DNA of 64,000 nucleotides from Paraphysomonas bandaiensis (GCA_965644295.1 CBFFRP010000148.1:1-64000), one strand, 5' to 3'; shown: positions 1 to 10,817, counted from the stretch's first letter. Notes: generated from the letters alone by a model not told the origin. Numbers and translations are program-made.

Positions 1-1
1 G

Positions 2-3000
2 CTACCAGAAGGCCTTTGTGATGGCTGCGCACAAGGCAAGGCTCACAGGAGGAAACATAGGCGCGAGACAAGGCAAATGATACCGACAAAAACCAGAAGA
101 TCGCAGGAGCTTGGAGGACTTATAGCAGTTGATTTTACTGGACCATTTTCACCTCCAGCAATAGTCACAGGAAACACCGTAGTCTTTGGAGCTACCGATG
201 CAGCTTCAAGATACAGTTGGACATTCTGTGGAAAACACAGAACCGAGGATTTTGTCATTGAGTGCATTCAGAAAATTGTGGATTATCTGCATTCGAAAGG
301 CAAACGGCTAATACACTATCATGCTGATGGTGGCCGTGAGCTAGTATCACATCGTGTACTGAACTTGCTGAGAAAATTAGGATCAACCTGGACCTTCAAC
401 GCTCCGTACACGCCAGAAGACAACCCCATACAAGAACGACCATGGCGCACGACCAAGGAAAGAACGCTTGCATCCATTTGCAACTCGGGCCTACCACCCA
501 ACTTCTGGGAACAGGCTATGTCCACCGTCACGCATATGAAAAATCGCCTGCCATGCGCCACTGCAAAGGGATTCATATCACCGTATCAGTTCATCCACGA
601 CGAGGCCCCCGATTTATCTTACGCCAGGATTTGGGGCTGCAAATGCCATACATTCATAGACAAGTCTCAGAGAAGAAACGATTGGTCTCCACATAGCCAT
701 ATTGGGTACTTCATGGGATACCGAGAAGATGGACCAGGGTACGTCATATATGTACCTTCACTCAAGGACTTCGTAATCTCAAGTCACGTCTTTTTCAATG
801 AGTGCATCCCCGACGTCAAGGAAAACTACTACGCTGAAATCGAATCATCACTGAGAGAAGAAAATTCAGAGAATCGAACAACCGAGAGCTTCCAATACCT
901 CGTTGGAATGACCCACACAGATCCACAGGATGGCCTCCAATACATCACGACAAGAATCACAGTCATCAAAGGCCACGTGGCTGCTTACAGAGGATTGGCC
1001 CCACGAGAAAATGAAGGGCGAGTCATCGAGTTAAATGACCCAATACACGCTGCGGACATCGAAAGATACACCGCCGAGCACTTCAGTTATCAGAACGCGG
1101 TATCACCCCCGCAAGAGGAACCAGGATGCCCCGTGGAAGGAACAGCTCCAGGGAGGAGCAGTTCAACCGACAGCCGTCATGACGCCACACGGGGCGGGAG
1201 TCACAGCCATTTGAGAGGACCCTACTCAAATGAAAAGGAGGCAAGGCCTCGCCGCACAGCAGAAGCTCAGCGGAATACAGTGCCGAAGGAGGCACGGGGT
1301 GACAACAAGCGTGATCACCCTGCTCGTAAGGTCAAACGAGCTATCAAGACTGTGAATTCCCAGGGTGACAGGAGCCGGCAAAGCCCGGATGGCACAATTA
1401 CGGGTGTAAGGACACCCCACCGACACAAGGTGAGCCGTTGCGTAAAGAAAAGTCTCCACAGCAAGAGGCAGACCAGGAAAAGGGTAATCATGAATGTACA
1501 CAAATTCGGTGATAATATATACCACTGTGATGTTGATAAAAGATATTTGTACAACCACAAAACACCTGATAAACATGATAGTTACAGAACATTATACATG
1601 AATGATGTTGACATCATTATGCATGCAAATGACACATGTAGCAATGATGTACCTAACACACCTAACAATGTTGGCGAGGCACTATCAGGCAGGTACAAGG
1701 AACAATGGCTGAAAGCCATCAACAAAGAAATCAAGTCTCTAGAGAGCAAAGGCTGTTGGAGGATAACGACACCACCAGCAAATTCCAACATTATAAGGGG
1801 AAAATTCGTGTTTAGGGTAAAGGTCAAGCGAGATGAGGTTACCTTCAAGGCGAGGTTAGTGGCTCAAGGTTTCTCCCAGGTCGAGGGTAAAGACTACAAC
1901 GAAACCTACAGCCCAGTCGCAAAGGCCACATCAATGAGAACAGTCATAGCACTAGCAACTATACTTGGGTTGGAGCTTCACCAGGTAGATTTCTCCACTG
2001 CTTACATCAATGCAGACCTCCAAGAGGAAATTTACATGTATCCACCCGCTGGTCTCAATGTTCCAAACGGTAAAGTCCTCAGACTTCTAAAGAGTATATA
2101 CGGACTCAAACAGTCCGGGTTAAATTGGTATAAATGTTGTACTAATTATTTGTTAGACTGTGGTTTTACCAGATTAGTGTCCGACCCGTGCATATTCACG
2201 AAATCAATCAATGGTCGACCCATAATTCTGGCAGTTTACGTCGATGACATCATTATCGCCGGTAAAAGTAGGACTGACATCATCCAAATCAAGAATTCGT
2301 TAGCTGAAAAATTCGACATTCATGATCTCGGCCTCCTAGATTACTACCTCGGCATATTCGTCAAACAGGATATACAGAATCGAACTACGACACTAAATCA
2401 ATCTCAATACATACGGAACCTACTCCACAGATTCAACATGGAAGATTGCAAGCCACGTAGTCACCCCATGACAACAAATTTTCATATAGACATTCTCGAA
2501 AAGAAACAACTATCTCAAGAAAATCAAGAATTTGTCCAAAATTTTCCTTACAAGGAGCTCATAGGTTCACTTATGTATATTGCTGTGTGCACTAGACCTG
2601 ATATTGCATATGCTGTAAACACCCTTGCTCGTTTCAGTACTAATCCAAATCTAACTACATGCAAAGCCGCATTAAACATACTTAGGTACCTCAAAGGCAC
2701 TATCGATCAAGGTCTACAGTACTCCGGGAAGTCTGTTACTTTAACTGGATTCGCTGACAGTGATTGGGCACGCTGTAACTTAACTCGCAGGTCGACCACA
2801 GCGTTTTGCTTCTTTATTGGAAATTGTCTCATTTCCTGGCAATCACGACTCCAGACCACTGTAGCTCTATCCTCTACAGAAGCGGAGTACATGGCACTAT
2901 CAACAGCATGTCAAGAAGCTATTTGGCTACGGTCACTACTCTCGGAATTGGGCTTCCACATGCCATACTCAACAACCATATGGTGTGACAACAAAGGTGC

Positions 3001-3292
3001 AATTCAACTATGCCTAAACCCCGTACACCACCGACGAACAAAACATATTGCCATCAGATACCACTTCATAAGAGAACAAGTCGCATCGCACTCTATTATT
3101 GTTGATTACATGCCTACAAACGAGATGCTGGCCGACATTCTAACTAAACCCCTCACATCAAACACGTTCCACAGATTGCGGGATTCACTAATGGGGGGGG
3201 GAGGTATCAACATACCTGCTAGCAATAAAAGAACAAAAGTATCTATCCCACCGGCAGAGAACTCAACCAAGAGACCACGATGGATGACTTAG
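2..3292 (+). CDS. pol: copia gag-pol polyprotein, C-terminal part (integrase, RT, RNase H)
   Basis: The frame is open from base 2, with no start inside the window. It begins at the end of the pre-integrase zinc motif (CDGC followed by a GKAHR-like stretch). Next comes the integrase core, with the first Asp in a VDFTGP context, the second in HADGG and the Glu in QERPW. After a basic, low-complexity linker comes the copia-type reverse transcriptase with an intact YVDD box. The RNase H follows (ADSDWA, STEAEYMAL, ADILTKPL). The product would make and integrate the element's cDNA. No frameshift or stop is seen in this part, so it may be coding-competent. Short ORFs on the other strand and in other frames are shadows. 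Confidence 0.9.
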   Translation, partial: LPEGLCDGCAQGKAHRRKHRRETRQMIPTKTRRSQELGGLIAVDFTGPFSPPAIVTGNTVVFGATDAASRYSWTFCGKHRTEDFVIECIQKIVDYLHSKGKRLIHYHADGGRELVSHRVLNLLRKLGSTWTFNAPYTPEDNPIQERPWRTTKERTLASICNSGLPPNFWEQAMSTVTHMKNRLPCATAKGFISPYQFIHDEAPDLSYARIWGCKCHTFIDKSQRRNDWSPHSHIGYFMGYREDGPGYVIYVPSLKDFVISSHVFFNECIPDVKENYYAEIESSLREENSENRTTESFQYLVGMTHTDPQDGLQYITTRITVIKGHVAAYRGLAPRENEGRVIELNDPIHAADIERYTAEHFSYQNAVSPPQEEPGCPVEGTAPGRSSSTDSRHDATRGGSHSHLRGPYSNEKEARPRRTAEAQRNTVPKEARGDNKRDHPARKVKRAIKTVNSQGDRSRQSPDGTITGVRTPHRHKVSRCVKKSLHSKRQTRKRVIMNVHKFGDNIYHCDVDKRYLYNHKTPDKHDSYRTLYMNDVDIIMHANDTCSNDVPNTPNNVGEALSGRYKEQWLKAINKEIKSLESKGCWRITTPPANSNIIRGKFVFRVKVKRDEVTFKARLVAQGFSQVEGKDYNETYSPVAKATSMRTVIALATILGLELHQVDFSTAYINADLQEEIYMYPPAGLNVPNGKVLRLLKSIYGLKQSGLNWYKCCTNYLLDCGFTRLVSDPCIFTKSINGRPIILAVYVDDIIIAGKSRTDIIQIKNSLAEKFDIHDLGLLDYYLGIFVKQDIQNRTTTLNQSQYIRNLLHRFNMEDCKPRSHPMTTNFHIDILEKKQLSQENQEFVQNFPYKELIGSLMYIAVCTRPDIAYAVNTLARFSTNPNLTTCKAALNILRYLKGTIDQGLQYSGKSVTLTGFADSDWARCNLTRRSTTAFCFFIGNCLISWQSRLQTTVALSSTEAEYMALSTACQEAIWLRSLLSELGFHMPYSTTIWCDNKGAIQLCLNPVHHRRTKHIAIRYHFIREQVASHSIIVDYMPTNEMLADILTKPLTSNTFHRLRDSLMGGGGINIPASNKRTKVSIPPAENSTKRPRWMT

Positions 3293-3456
3293 AGATCTAC
3301 GGAGTTTCCCACGAGTATGCTGTATGTTGACATCAGTGTAATCCACAATCTGTGATTGCACTCGTGGGTTTTACCCTCAGTAGAACTATCTCCAAATATA
3401 TACACCTATATCCATATATCTATGTATACGCCATATGATTATTTCATTGAGGGGGA

Positions 3457-3657
3457 GTATTAGGAGTCATTGATTCACGTATATCTCTTAACGCGTGAAT
3501 ACAACACACATATACAATGAAATACCAAATAGACTGAATAATTACCAAACTATACATGATACGCGACTGTACAAGATACGCACATGTGTGTGGTGCTAAC
3601 GCTCTGCTCAAACGTGTCTTGCTATTATACTATTAGGCCTTATCGTTCAATCTTTAT
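3457..3657 (+). repeat. putative 3' LTR of the first copia element
   Basis: It begins with GTATTAGGA right after the polypurine tract, exactly as the LTR of the second copia element does (GTATTAGGA after GAGGGGGC). The end is placed at CAATCTTTAT by analogy with CAATTCTTTAT, which ends the other LTR. With no 5' copy in the window the right border is inferred. Confidence 0.55.
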
Positions 3658-4101
3658 CTCTAATAATATCAAGTATATTCTTACTAAATATTAAGACTAA
3701 CCTTAAATCTTATTTGAAGTTGTTTCGAAGTCCTGGTTAAGAAGATAGATCGCTTGCACTGACATCATTATGATATTCTACATTCTACAGCAGACGAAAA
3801 GGATGGAATATAACTTGGATAGTTTGCTCATAAAAAGCTTTTTTGAGACAAAATGGGGATAAATAGATTTCTTGCTCTGAAGTAACTTTTGATTAACCTT
3901 TTATAGGTGAAATATACATGTTTTTAATGTGATTTAGAATTCTTGGGTATGGTTGGAGTCATTGGCATCTTGTGCATAAAAGGAATCAAATCCTTCCATT
4001 AAACGTGCGACAATTTAGCGTAAAAAATAGTACAGTATCTTTATACAAGGCTTACAAATATATGAACGTATTAACATCAGAAAACAATATGTTGGTTAAT
4101 A
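3658..4101. other. intergenic, no gene seen
   Basis: AT-rich spacer between the copia LTR and the 3' end of the PINX1-like gene. No coding or repeat structure stands out. It should contain the 3' UTR of the minus-strand gene. Confidence 0.6.
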
Positions 4102-4981
4102 TCATTCACTTTTCGATTTTTTCTTTTTCTTTTCTGATTTACTGGAAGAATTCTCGCTTTTGTCTTTCTTGCGCTTCTTAGTCTTCTCTTTTTTAACACT
4201 ATCATTAATACTATCTTCGCTTGAACTCTCTTCTCGTGATCTCTTCTTCTTCTTAGCTGGTTTCTCAGAGATTTCTTCCTTGTCAACATTACTATCAGTG
4301 CTAAAGGTAGATGTATGACCTAACACAGCAGCCAGCTCCTTTGATGTCTTGTTTTTTAGATCCTTAGCAGCAGCAATCTTACCATATCTAAAGCAATATA
4401 AAATTAAATCATATATAAAATTGCAATATAACATGCAATCGGATATAATAAAATAGCATTGGTCGAGTTGCCTCAGTGGGAAGTCAGCGTGTTATCACCA
4501 CATATATTGTAAGAAAATATGTAGATAAAAGGTTTTTTCATCATCGGCAACATACATAACCACTGCACAGTCACTACAAGCGTCCAATCACTTACTTTAT
4601 TCTAACTTGTATATTCTCTACTTTCTTTTTCTTAGTTTTTGTTTTATGAGATGTACCATAACTTGTGTTGAGTAGATCGAGAACAGCATTAAACGAAGAG
4701 ACTGTAGTGCCCCATCCACTATTCCCCGCCTCATCCTTATTAACCCCTAGACCAAGACCGACCTCCCGTCTCTTGACTTTAACAGCCGCTGACATGCCTG
4801 TTTCATTCTTACCAAGACCTTTATCTTCTTTCCAACCCATTTTTTGTAGCATTCTATAGCCGAATCCAGTCTTATCTATGTATATATGGGGATAGACGTA
4901 AGATGTGTGTGTGAGGAGGTATGAGATGAACGTACCATCTTTCCATTGTCTGTTGAGGGTGTCTTCTAACTGGACCTCCAT
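4102..4981 (-). CDS. PINX1: PINX1-like G-patch protein (three exons)
   Basis: Exons on the minus strand are 4981-4936, 4875-4596 and 4387-4102 (203 aa). All junctions are GT-AG and the phases close. The N-terminus has a short Trp-containing leader and then a G-patch (FGYRMLQKMGW, GKGLG-like DKGLGKNE, ending GLGLG). Next is the RIKYGKIAAAKDL segment, which matches the conserved block after the G-patch in PINX1. The C-terminus is a Lys/Ser/Glu-rich tail typical of nucleolar proteins. PINX1 family members bind telomerase and act in rRNA and snoRNA processing by stimulating a DEAH helicase (family knowledge). The 60-nt first intron splits the Asp codon just before the G-patch. GPATCH4 is a less likely alternative because the post-G-patch block fits PINX1. 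Confidence 0.8.
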
Positions 4982-5192
4982 ACTTGCAGCCGGAACAATC
5001 AAATTAGTGTATATGGAGACTGGTCCGGCGGCGTATCGCAGTGTGATAATTATGAGACAACAACCATAATATACATACACATACATACATACCACCCACA
5101 CACCACATATACACACAACAAGAATGAATGGACCCCACACACACCACATGACCTGCTGCTCCTCCTATCGAGTGACTGGACAAGAGACTGCA

Positions 5193-5356
5193 AACATACA
5201 TACATACATACATACATACATACATACATACATACATACATACATACATACATACATACATACATACATACATACATACATACATACATACATACATACA
5301 TACATACATACATACATACATACATACATACATACATACATACATACATACATACA

Positions 5357-5386
<30 letters not shown>
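5193..5386. repeat. (ACAT)n microsatellite in a divergent promoter
   Basis: About 194 bp of essentially pure ACAT/TACA units lie between the PINX1-like gene (-) and the tail-anchored gene (+). Because the unit is four bases long it stays open in several frames and gives spurious ORFs. Confidence 0.97.
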
Positions 5387-5388
<2 letters not shown>

Positions 5389-5498
5389 CATGGTATACTG
5401 AGGAATACATGGATGCGGGCATAAGATGGTCAGGAAGAGTGTGTGTGTTGAGATGTCTGCCATCTGGCATCATAACACAATCACAGTTCAGCTCTATC

Positions 5499-6242
5499 AT
5501 GACTTCTATAGGAATATATCGTAAACTATTACCCGCATACTCTTCCGAACGATTTTATCTTCTAGGAGAGATTGAGCAGATATGCGGAGAGCTCATATCA
5601 CTGCAAGCTGACAGCAGTGAGTCTGCCAGCACCGAGAAGAGCTTATGTAGTGCACATATAAATGGAGCCAATAGCACTGATGGTATGGATATTTTATATG
5701 TACTCTGGAAGGAATCTTCTGGACGGAATGAATTGTTACATTCAATTGATGTATTGTGGAAGTCATACGATTCACGGAACAGACATGGCGGAGATGAGAC
5801 ATCAATGGGAACCAGAGCTGTTGTTGTTGTGGAGGCAATGCTAATAGATAAAGGAAAATGGACAGCAGACTTCGAAGCAGATATTGGTGATCTGATGAAG
5901 ATGATTTTGAGCAAGCATAATCTAGATCGTGTTATCTTTGGAGTGGCAGATGCAGTGGCTGCTCCAGCACTAGAGGCTGTGTTGGATTGCGCATCATACC
6001 ACAGGCAGACTAACTGTGATGTACGAGTATTTGCACAGCGGAGGGAAGATTTTTTGGGGCATGACATTAATATTGAGCCAGATGCTGCTTGTGATGTTTT
6101 CCAGATTCTACTGTCCACATCTGAATTTGAAGCAGGAAATCGAAATATATCATCCAAACGTGCGGATGGTGTGAGCCGATATTATTTTTATTGTCTGATA
6201 ATTGCATGTTTAGCCTGGGTAGTGTATATGTTAATACATTAA
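5499..6242 (+). CDS. putative tail-anchored membrane protein, unknown family
   Basis: A single-exon frame; the ATG at 5499 (247 aa) is preferred because it follows the microsatellite. The in-frame ATG at 5409 is an alternative that adds 30 residues. The protein is mostly soluble and mildly acidic. It ends in one strongly hydrophobic segment of about 18 residues (around YYFYCLIIACLAWVVYM) followed by only a few residues, the layout of a C-tail-anchored protein inserted into ER or mitochondrial outer membrane. Residues about 145-185 form a helical, Ala-rich stretch. I recognise no domain or catalytic motif. It shares a microsatellite-containing divergent promoter region with the PINX1-like gene. 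Confidence 0.6.
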   Translation: MTSIGIYRKLLPAYSSERFYLLGEIEQICGELISLQADSSESASTEKSLCSAHINGANSTDGMDILYVLWKESSGRNELLHSIDVLWKSYDSRNRHGGDETSMGTRAVVVVEAMLIDKGKWTADFEADIGDLMKMILSKHNLDRVIFGVADAVAAPALEAVLDCASYHRQTNCDVRVFAQRREDFLGHDINIEPDAACDVFQILLSTSEFEAGNRNISSKRADGVSRYYFYCLIIACLAWVVYMLIH

Positions 6243-6626
6243 TCGCAGGTTAGTATGTACGTAGGACGTAGGTACAATAGCTACTGCTGTGCAGGCTACA
6301 GTTCTGCAGTCTACATCTTGTGTATTACATTTCCGGCATTCTTCCTTGACTGTAAATTATTATATATTGAATAATTAGTGAGTATGCCCTGAATAATATA
6401 ACTACCCAACACTAAACGAGTAAACCACCTATTCTTTTCGACATAGCGTTGTAAACAGAAACGAATTTCAAGCTCTTTGATTAGCTCGACGGCAGGAAAG
6501 GTGGGACTTCGAAAGCTAAATCTACTCCAACATAAGTGCCTAGTAACATATCCTTCAGGTGTACATACTCTGAAGTCGGCATGGGCTTACAGTAGCAGCT
6601 ATGAAAACTCGTTGAACGGCATGGGC
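6243..6626. other. intergenic, convergent 3' region
   Basis: Spacer between the stop codons of the tail-anchored gene (+) and the cobalamin adenosyltransferase (-), presumably both 3' UTRs. A short direct repeat of CATGGGCTTAC occurs at about 6580 and 6620, the second copy just inside the minus-strand gene. Nothing else seen. Confidence 0.6.
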
Positions 6627-7751
6627 TTACTCTGCCTTCCTCCATATAATCTCCTCTTTATTTTCCTTGTAGGCAGCAGTACGGGCAGCTGCGAAGAGAA
6701 AATCCGACAACCTGGAGTGTCGATATTATACACGGATATAGAGAAGAGAATTGAAAATAAGGTGGATTATACCTATTTAAGTAACGATACACTTCGGGGT
6801 CTGTTTGCCCCTCCTCCAATAAGGGAACTACAGAGCGTTCAGTTCGGCGGCACACCGATCTGCATAGACCCCAGCGGAAGTGTTAGCACGCAACCTCAAC
6901 GACGGCGACTACGAGCCTCACCTGGCGAGATTCAAATGGGTGCTACAAAGGCCACCGGACTGAACAGATAGCTTTATTTGGGAAGATGGACATTACAAAA
7001 AAATATAAGTACCGGAATAACAAAATTTTTTAGAGGTGGCAATGCAGAGTCAAGAATGTCAATCCACTTTTCTAGTTGCTCCGTGTGTCTACTGTCAAAC
7101 TGCGAGGAAAGTAAACCGATATATTACTTGCAGAGAAACTACCTGAGTTCGTGCCTGCTTATTCGCAGAAGACCCTTGTGGTGGTGTAGCTATAGCAGCC
7201 CCCACATCAAAAAGCCTTGACTGTATATCTACTAGCCTGTACCATGCGCGAACTCAGTCAGTGGGAAAATTACGGGATAGTTTACTAACATGTCTTCCAA
7301 GCCGTTATCTTTACCTTCACACAACTCTCTGGATATCCCTATAATAGCATTCAATTCATCTTGATTGCCAAGTGCTGAATCCATCACACACCAATTATCT
7401 AAGAGAAACAACATATAAACTCCATTCAACCTTCGAACACTGGATCTCGCTTGGATCGTCTCTCTCCACTATACAGCTAATCACCAGTCATATGTTTCAC
7501 CACATATACAGCACACATACCATAGATGTCCCCTTATCACCTGTGCGGGTATAGAGGGGAGATTTCTTGGGTGCCTTTGTAGTAGATGAAGCGTTCCGTC
7601 CAGTGAATGGCTTATATACAGCTCTATAGGCAGAGCCTCTATACGTATGCTACCAAACACATCAACCGATATGCCGCACACACAGGGAGGAGGGTACCTT
7701 ATATGCCGCAGATAGGACACGTGTCCTGATGAAAGGAGATGATGATATCAT
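6627..7751 (-). CDS. MMAB: mitochondrial cob(I)alamin adenosyltransferase (PduO/MMAB type), nine exons
   Basis: Minus-strand exons: 7751-7698, 7610-7521, 7476-7431, 7374-7290, 7236-7143, 7099-7013, 6959-6922, 6859-6773 and 6711-6627 (221 aa). All eight introns are GT-AG (43-87 nt) and the phases close. The enzyme moves the adenosyl group of ATP onto cob(I)alamin to make adenosylcobalamin. The first exon encodes a Ser/Arg-rich presequence ([18 protein letters not shown]) suited to mitochondrial import. Then come [11 protein letters not shown] and LYSGERR (N-terminal ATP-binding motif), [49 protein letters not shown] (Arg-rich ATP contact) and [10 protein letters not shown]. All are PduO-family hallmarks in the right order. 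The fourth acceptor was chosen so that DML joins VDIQ. The presence of MMAB implies a B12-dependent methylmalonyl-CoA mutase in the organism. Confidence 0.92.
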
Positions 7752-7845
7752 TGTAGCAATATGTATACAGGGGTTAGTATGAACACTCTACCCCACTATT
7801 CCATCTACACTCTAAACAAGAATATCATACCATGATATGATGCAC

Positions 7846-8697
7846 GTATGTATGTATGTATGTATGTATGTATGTATGTATGTATGTATGTATGTATGTA
7901 TGTATGTATGTATGTATGTATGTATGTATGTATGTATGTATGTATGTATGTATGTATGTATGTATGTATGTATGTATGTATGTATGTATGTATGTATGTA
8001 TGTATGTATGTATGTATGTATGTATGTATGTATGTATGTATGTATGTATGTATGTATGTATGTATGTATGTATGTATGTATGTATGTATGTATGTATGTC
8101 TGTATGTATGTATGTATGTATGTATGTATGTATGTATGTATGTATGTATGTATGTATGTATGTATGTATGTATGTATGTATGTATGTATGTATGTATGTA
8201 TGTATGTATGTATGTATGTATGTATGTATGTATGTATGTATGTATGTATGTATGTATGTATGTATGTATGTATGTATGTACGTATGTATGTATGTATGTA
8301 TGTATGTATGCATGTATGTATGTATGTATGTATGTATGTATGTATGTATGTATGTATGTATGTATGTATGTATGTATGTATGTATGTATGTATGTATGTA
8401 TGTATGTATGTATGTATGTATGTATGTATGTATGTATGTATGTATGTATGTATGTATGTATGTATGTATGTATGTATGTATGTTTGTATGTATGTATGTA
8501 TGTATGTATGTATGTATGTATGTATGTATGTATGTATGTATGTATGTGTGTATGTATGTATGTATGTATGTATGTATGTATGTATGTATGTATGTATGTA
8601 TGTATGTATGTATGTATGTATGTATGTATGTATGTATGTATGTATGTATGTATGTATGTATGTATGTATGTATGTATGTATGTATGTATGTATGTAT
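7846..8697. repeat. (ATGT)n microsatellite, about 850 bp, in a divergent promoter
   Basis: More than 200 units of TATG/GTAT with only five single-base interruptions (near 8100, 8281, 8311, 8483 and 8547). It fills the space between the starts of the MMAB (-) and UBXN11-like (+) genes. It gives open frames in all six readings (MYVC or IHTY polymers), none of them real genes. Confidence 0.98.
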
Positions 8698-8900
8698 ATT
8701 ACCGTTACTGGGGCTGTGACGAATGTATATGTATACGCAGAGTACGTATAGTATATTCTGTGCATATGTGCATCATGATATGTTGAGCAGTCCTCATATA
8801 TTCACCAAGCTCAGGCATAAAACAATCTCCACACTCTGTGTGTGTTTCCCACATTACCCTATACCTTCCTAATATCTTCCCTGCAACATATTTCGTTACT

Positions 8901-10208
8901 ATGTCAAGACCACTCCCAAAACGTTTGGAGGATGAGCTCAGTGAGATTCCCAGATATAAACCAGAGAAATTTTGCATTGAAAGCTTCTTGGAAGATTCCA
9001 AAGAGAGTGCCATATTTGATGATATATTTGGTCCCAAACGAACTGTTCCAACTGCACCAAAGAATTCTGTCTCACAAACAGAGTTTACAACAGTGCTGTC
9101 ATCTCGACTCGTTGAAGCCGAGAAATCCAATAAAGATATGAGACGACAATTAGCTCACTCTAATAAGAGAATATTAGACTTAGAAGAAGAGAATATGCAG
9201 TTGAATGAACTGCTACAGAACAGTAGTCATGATGCACATTTGTTGCGCAAGATTAAAGCCGAAAATGCCAAATTGCACAAGCAATTGATGGAAATGGAAA
9301 AGTTCTTGTCAGACTATGGTTTAATGTGGGTTGGGAATGATGCCGAGTCACCTGTTCCACCAGCTGCTGAGATGGACTATGATGTCTTTGTTAATAAAGT
9401 TGCTGAACTGAATGAATTGGTGCTGTCAGAACCAGCTCAGGTTGTCACTGAGACAGATGGTGGACTTCGGAGAGCAAGGCTCGCCCACCCAGAGGAAATG
9501 CTGGAGAATATTAACATAACCATGTACAAGAACGGATTGATGATTAAGCGAGGTCCGTTCCGTCCATGTGGGTCAGAGTCCTACAACAGCTTTGTTGGGG
9601 ATATTCTTGACGGATATTTCCCTTCTGAATTTCGGTCATCGTGTCCACAAGGCGTTCTTTTAAAGTTACTGGATCGCCGAAATGACTGCTATACGGAGGG
9701 CTCGGAAGAAGGGCAAGAAGTGATGAAAGGTCCTCACTTTCTAAACCGACTACCCAAGACTGTGGTGCGAGATGGAAATATAGTAAGTGTACGAAACGAT
9801 GTAGCCAAGTTAATGGAAGGAGGTGCACCATCGACTACAGAGAAAACAGTGACTAAAGATAAAACCGCCTCTGGTAAAAGGGTATCGCATGTTCCCTCAG
9901 AAGCACAAGAGTGCATTGAAGCTGGCTCTGAACTCATTGACGACCTAGCAAGTGTTCAAGTCAAGTGGCCCAACGGCGTGGATGTGTTCATTGTAAAGAT
10001 GTACGCCAGTGATCTTGTGGAAGACCTACGCCGAATACTGCTGAGTCATGTTCAGGCTCATCCCTTACCACATGAGAGGGAAGACCCAGAATCGCTGGCC
10101 TCTTTCTATATACGTGGGTCTCATCCGCCGAGGGAACTGGGAGATGAGCTATCACTCCGACAGGCCGGACTGGTGCCCAATGGGACAGTGCATATTAGGA
10201 TGATATAG
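8901..10208 (+). CDS. UBXN11: UBXN11-like SEP/UBX-domain protein
   Basis: Single-exon gene of 435 aa; the ATG at 8901 is followed by SRPLPKRLEDELSE, and an upstream in-frame ATG at 8838 is less likely. Residues about 70-140 form a coiled coil (LEEENMQLNELL, KIKAENAKLHKQL). A SEP domain lies at about 205-265 (MYKNGLMIKRGPFRP, DILDGYFPSEF). A UBX domain fills the C-terminus, about 350-435 (VKWPNGVDVF, then GSHPPREL and the terminal VHIRMI). Coiled coil-SEP-UBX is the order in UBXN11 (socius); p47/UBXN2 proteins have a UBA domain instead of a long coil. UBX proteins are cofactors of the p97/Cdc48 ATPase, and UBXN11 also binds Rnd GTPases (family knowledge). A run of AATAAA-like sequence follows the stop, near 10266. 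Confidence 0.88.
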   Translation: MSRPLPKRLEDELSEIPRYKPEKFCIESFLEDSKESAIFDDIFGPKRTVPTAPKNSVSQTEFTTVLSSRLVEAEKSNKDMRRQLAHSNKRILDLEEENMQLNELLQNSSHDAHLLRKIKAENAKLHKQLMEMEKFLSDYGLMWVGNDAESPVPPAAEMDYDVFVNKVAELNELVLSEPAQVVTETDGGLRRARLAHPEEMLENINITMYKNGLMIKRGPFRPCGSESYNSFVGDILDGYFPSEFRSSCPQGVLLKLLDRRNDCYTEGSEEGQEVMKGPHFLNRLPKTVVRDGNIVSVRNDVAKLMEGGAPSTTEKTVTKDKTASGKRVSHVPSEAQECIEAGSELIDDLASVQVKWPNGVDVFIVKMYASDLVEDLRRILLSHVQAHPLPHEREDPESLASFYIRGSHPPRELGDELSLRQAGLVPNGTVHIRMI

Positions 10209-10545
10209 AGCTCTTATTCTGATTTCTCTTCAGATGAAATATTTGTAAATTTATTCGGCGAATGATAAATAAAAATTCATTCTGTACATTCGTGTTTGTG
10301 TTAAGTACCATTTGTTATTCTATTAACACTCAAAGCCCTAGGGCAAGCGTATACTATCCGCTCTTCCACACTTTATGGTCAATGCGAGTATAGTGTATAT
10401 TATGTATGTAACAGTATAATATCTCGTTAACTATGTGCTGAGCAAGCATTCGAAATCACTAATCTTAGATACTTGAATTCTATACTACGTAGTGCCTGCA
10501 ATACTATCTGCGGTCTGGTGACCTCCTGGGGCGCACGTGCATAGG
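10209..10545. other. intergenic, 3' flank of UBXN11-like gene
   Basis: Contains the AATAAAAA stretch near 10266, a plausible polyadenylation signal, then AT-rich sequence up to the TACAC target duplication of the copia element at 10546-10550. No gene seen. Confidence 0.6.
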
Positions 10546-10550
10546 TACAC

Positions 10551-10816
10551 GTATTAGGATTCAGCTTAATACATGATTGTATCTGTGAGTTATAATGTTC
10601 AATGAAATACACCATGAACTGAATTAGAGAGAGTATCTGTCGAAGATACGTGATCGTCATCATAACGTCGTCATTATCAGTTACACTTCTAACTATTCCG
10701 TTGTGCATGATAGTACGTTCTATATTGTTATTCATAATTTTTCACTCTATCGTGTTCATTACTTACACTCTAATAATCACAACATTGTTTTACTATTATA
10801 AAGATCAATTCTTTAT
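10551..10816 (+). repeat. 5' LTR of complete copia element
   Basis: Runs from GTATTAGGATTC to CAATTCTTTAT. It matches the 3' LTR with a constant offset of 5,470 bp and no difference that I could see. It lacks the usual TG...CA ends, but the TACAC target duplication fixes both borders. It should carry the promoter and transcript start. Confidence 0.95.
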
Positions 10817-10817
10817 T

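Larger units (their letters stand above)
1..3657 (+). mobile_element. Ty1/copia LTR retrotransposon, 3' part
   Basis: The window opens inside the polyprotein gene of a copia-type element and runs through its stop codon, a polypurine tract (GAGGGGGAG near 3449-3457) and a 3' LTR. It is related to, but clearly diverged from, the complete copia element at 10551-16286: the same domain order and many shared motifs, with different linker and LTR sequence. The 5' LTR, gag and protease lie outside the window, so age and target duplication cannot be judged. Confidence 0.9.

Noticed and set aside
1226-1576. Antisense ORFs in the copia linker region
   Set aside because: Shadows of the polyprotein frame with no independent support.
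4455-4500. tRNA-like start (GGTCGAGTTGCCTCAGTGGG) in a PINX1 intron
   Set aside because: It vaguely resembles a D-arm, but no anticodon arm, T-arm or acceptor stem could be paired.
6477-6971. 164-codon plus-strand ORF
   Set aside because: It overlaps three exons and two introns of the minus-strand cobalamin adenosyltransferase, which has strong motif support.
8099-8550. CRISPR-like regular array
   Set aside because: Perfect four-base periodicity with no spacers; a simple microsatellite in a eukaryotic genome.
7812-8786. ORFs of 160-317 codons made of MYVC or IHTY polymers (also at 5004-5500 and 26316-27057)
   Set aside because: They are translations of the four-base microsatellites, open in all frames on both strands; no start context, composition or splice evidence supports them.
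10427-10735. 102-codon minus-strand ORF, partly repeated at 16008-16205
   Set aside because: It covers the copia LTR; the repeat is the LTR itself.
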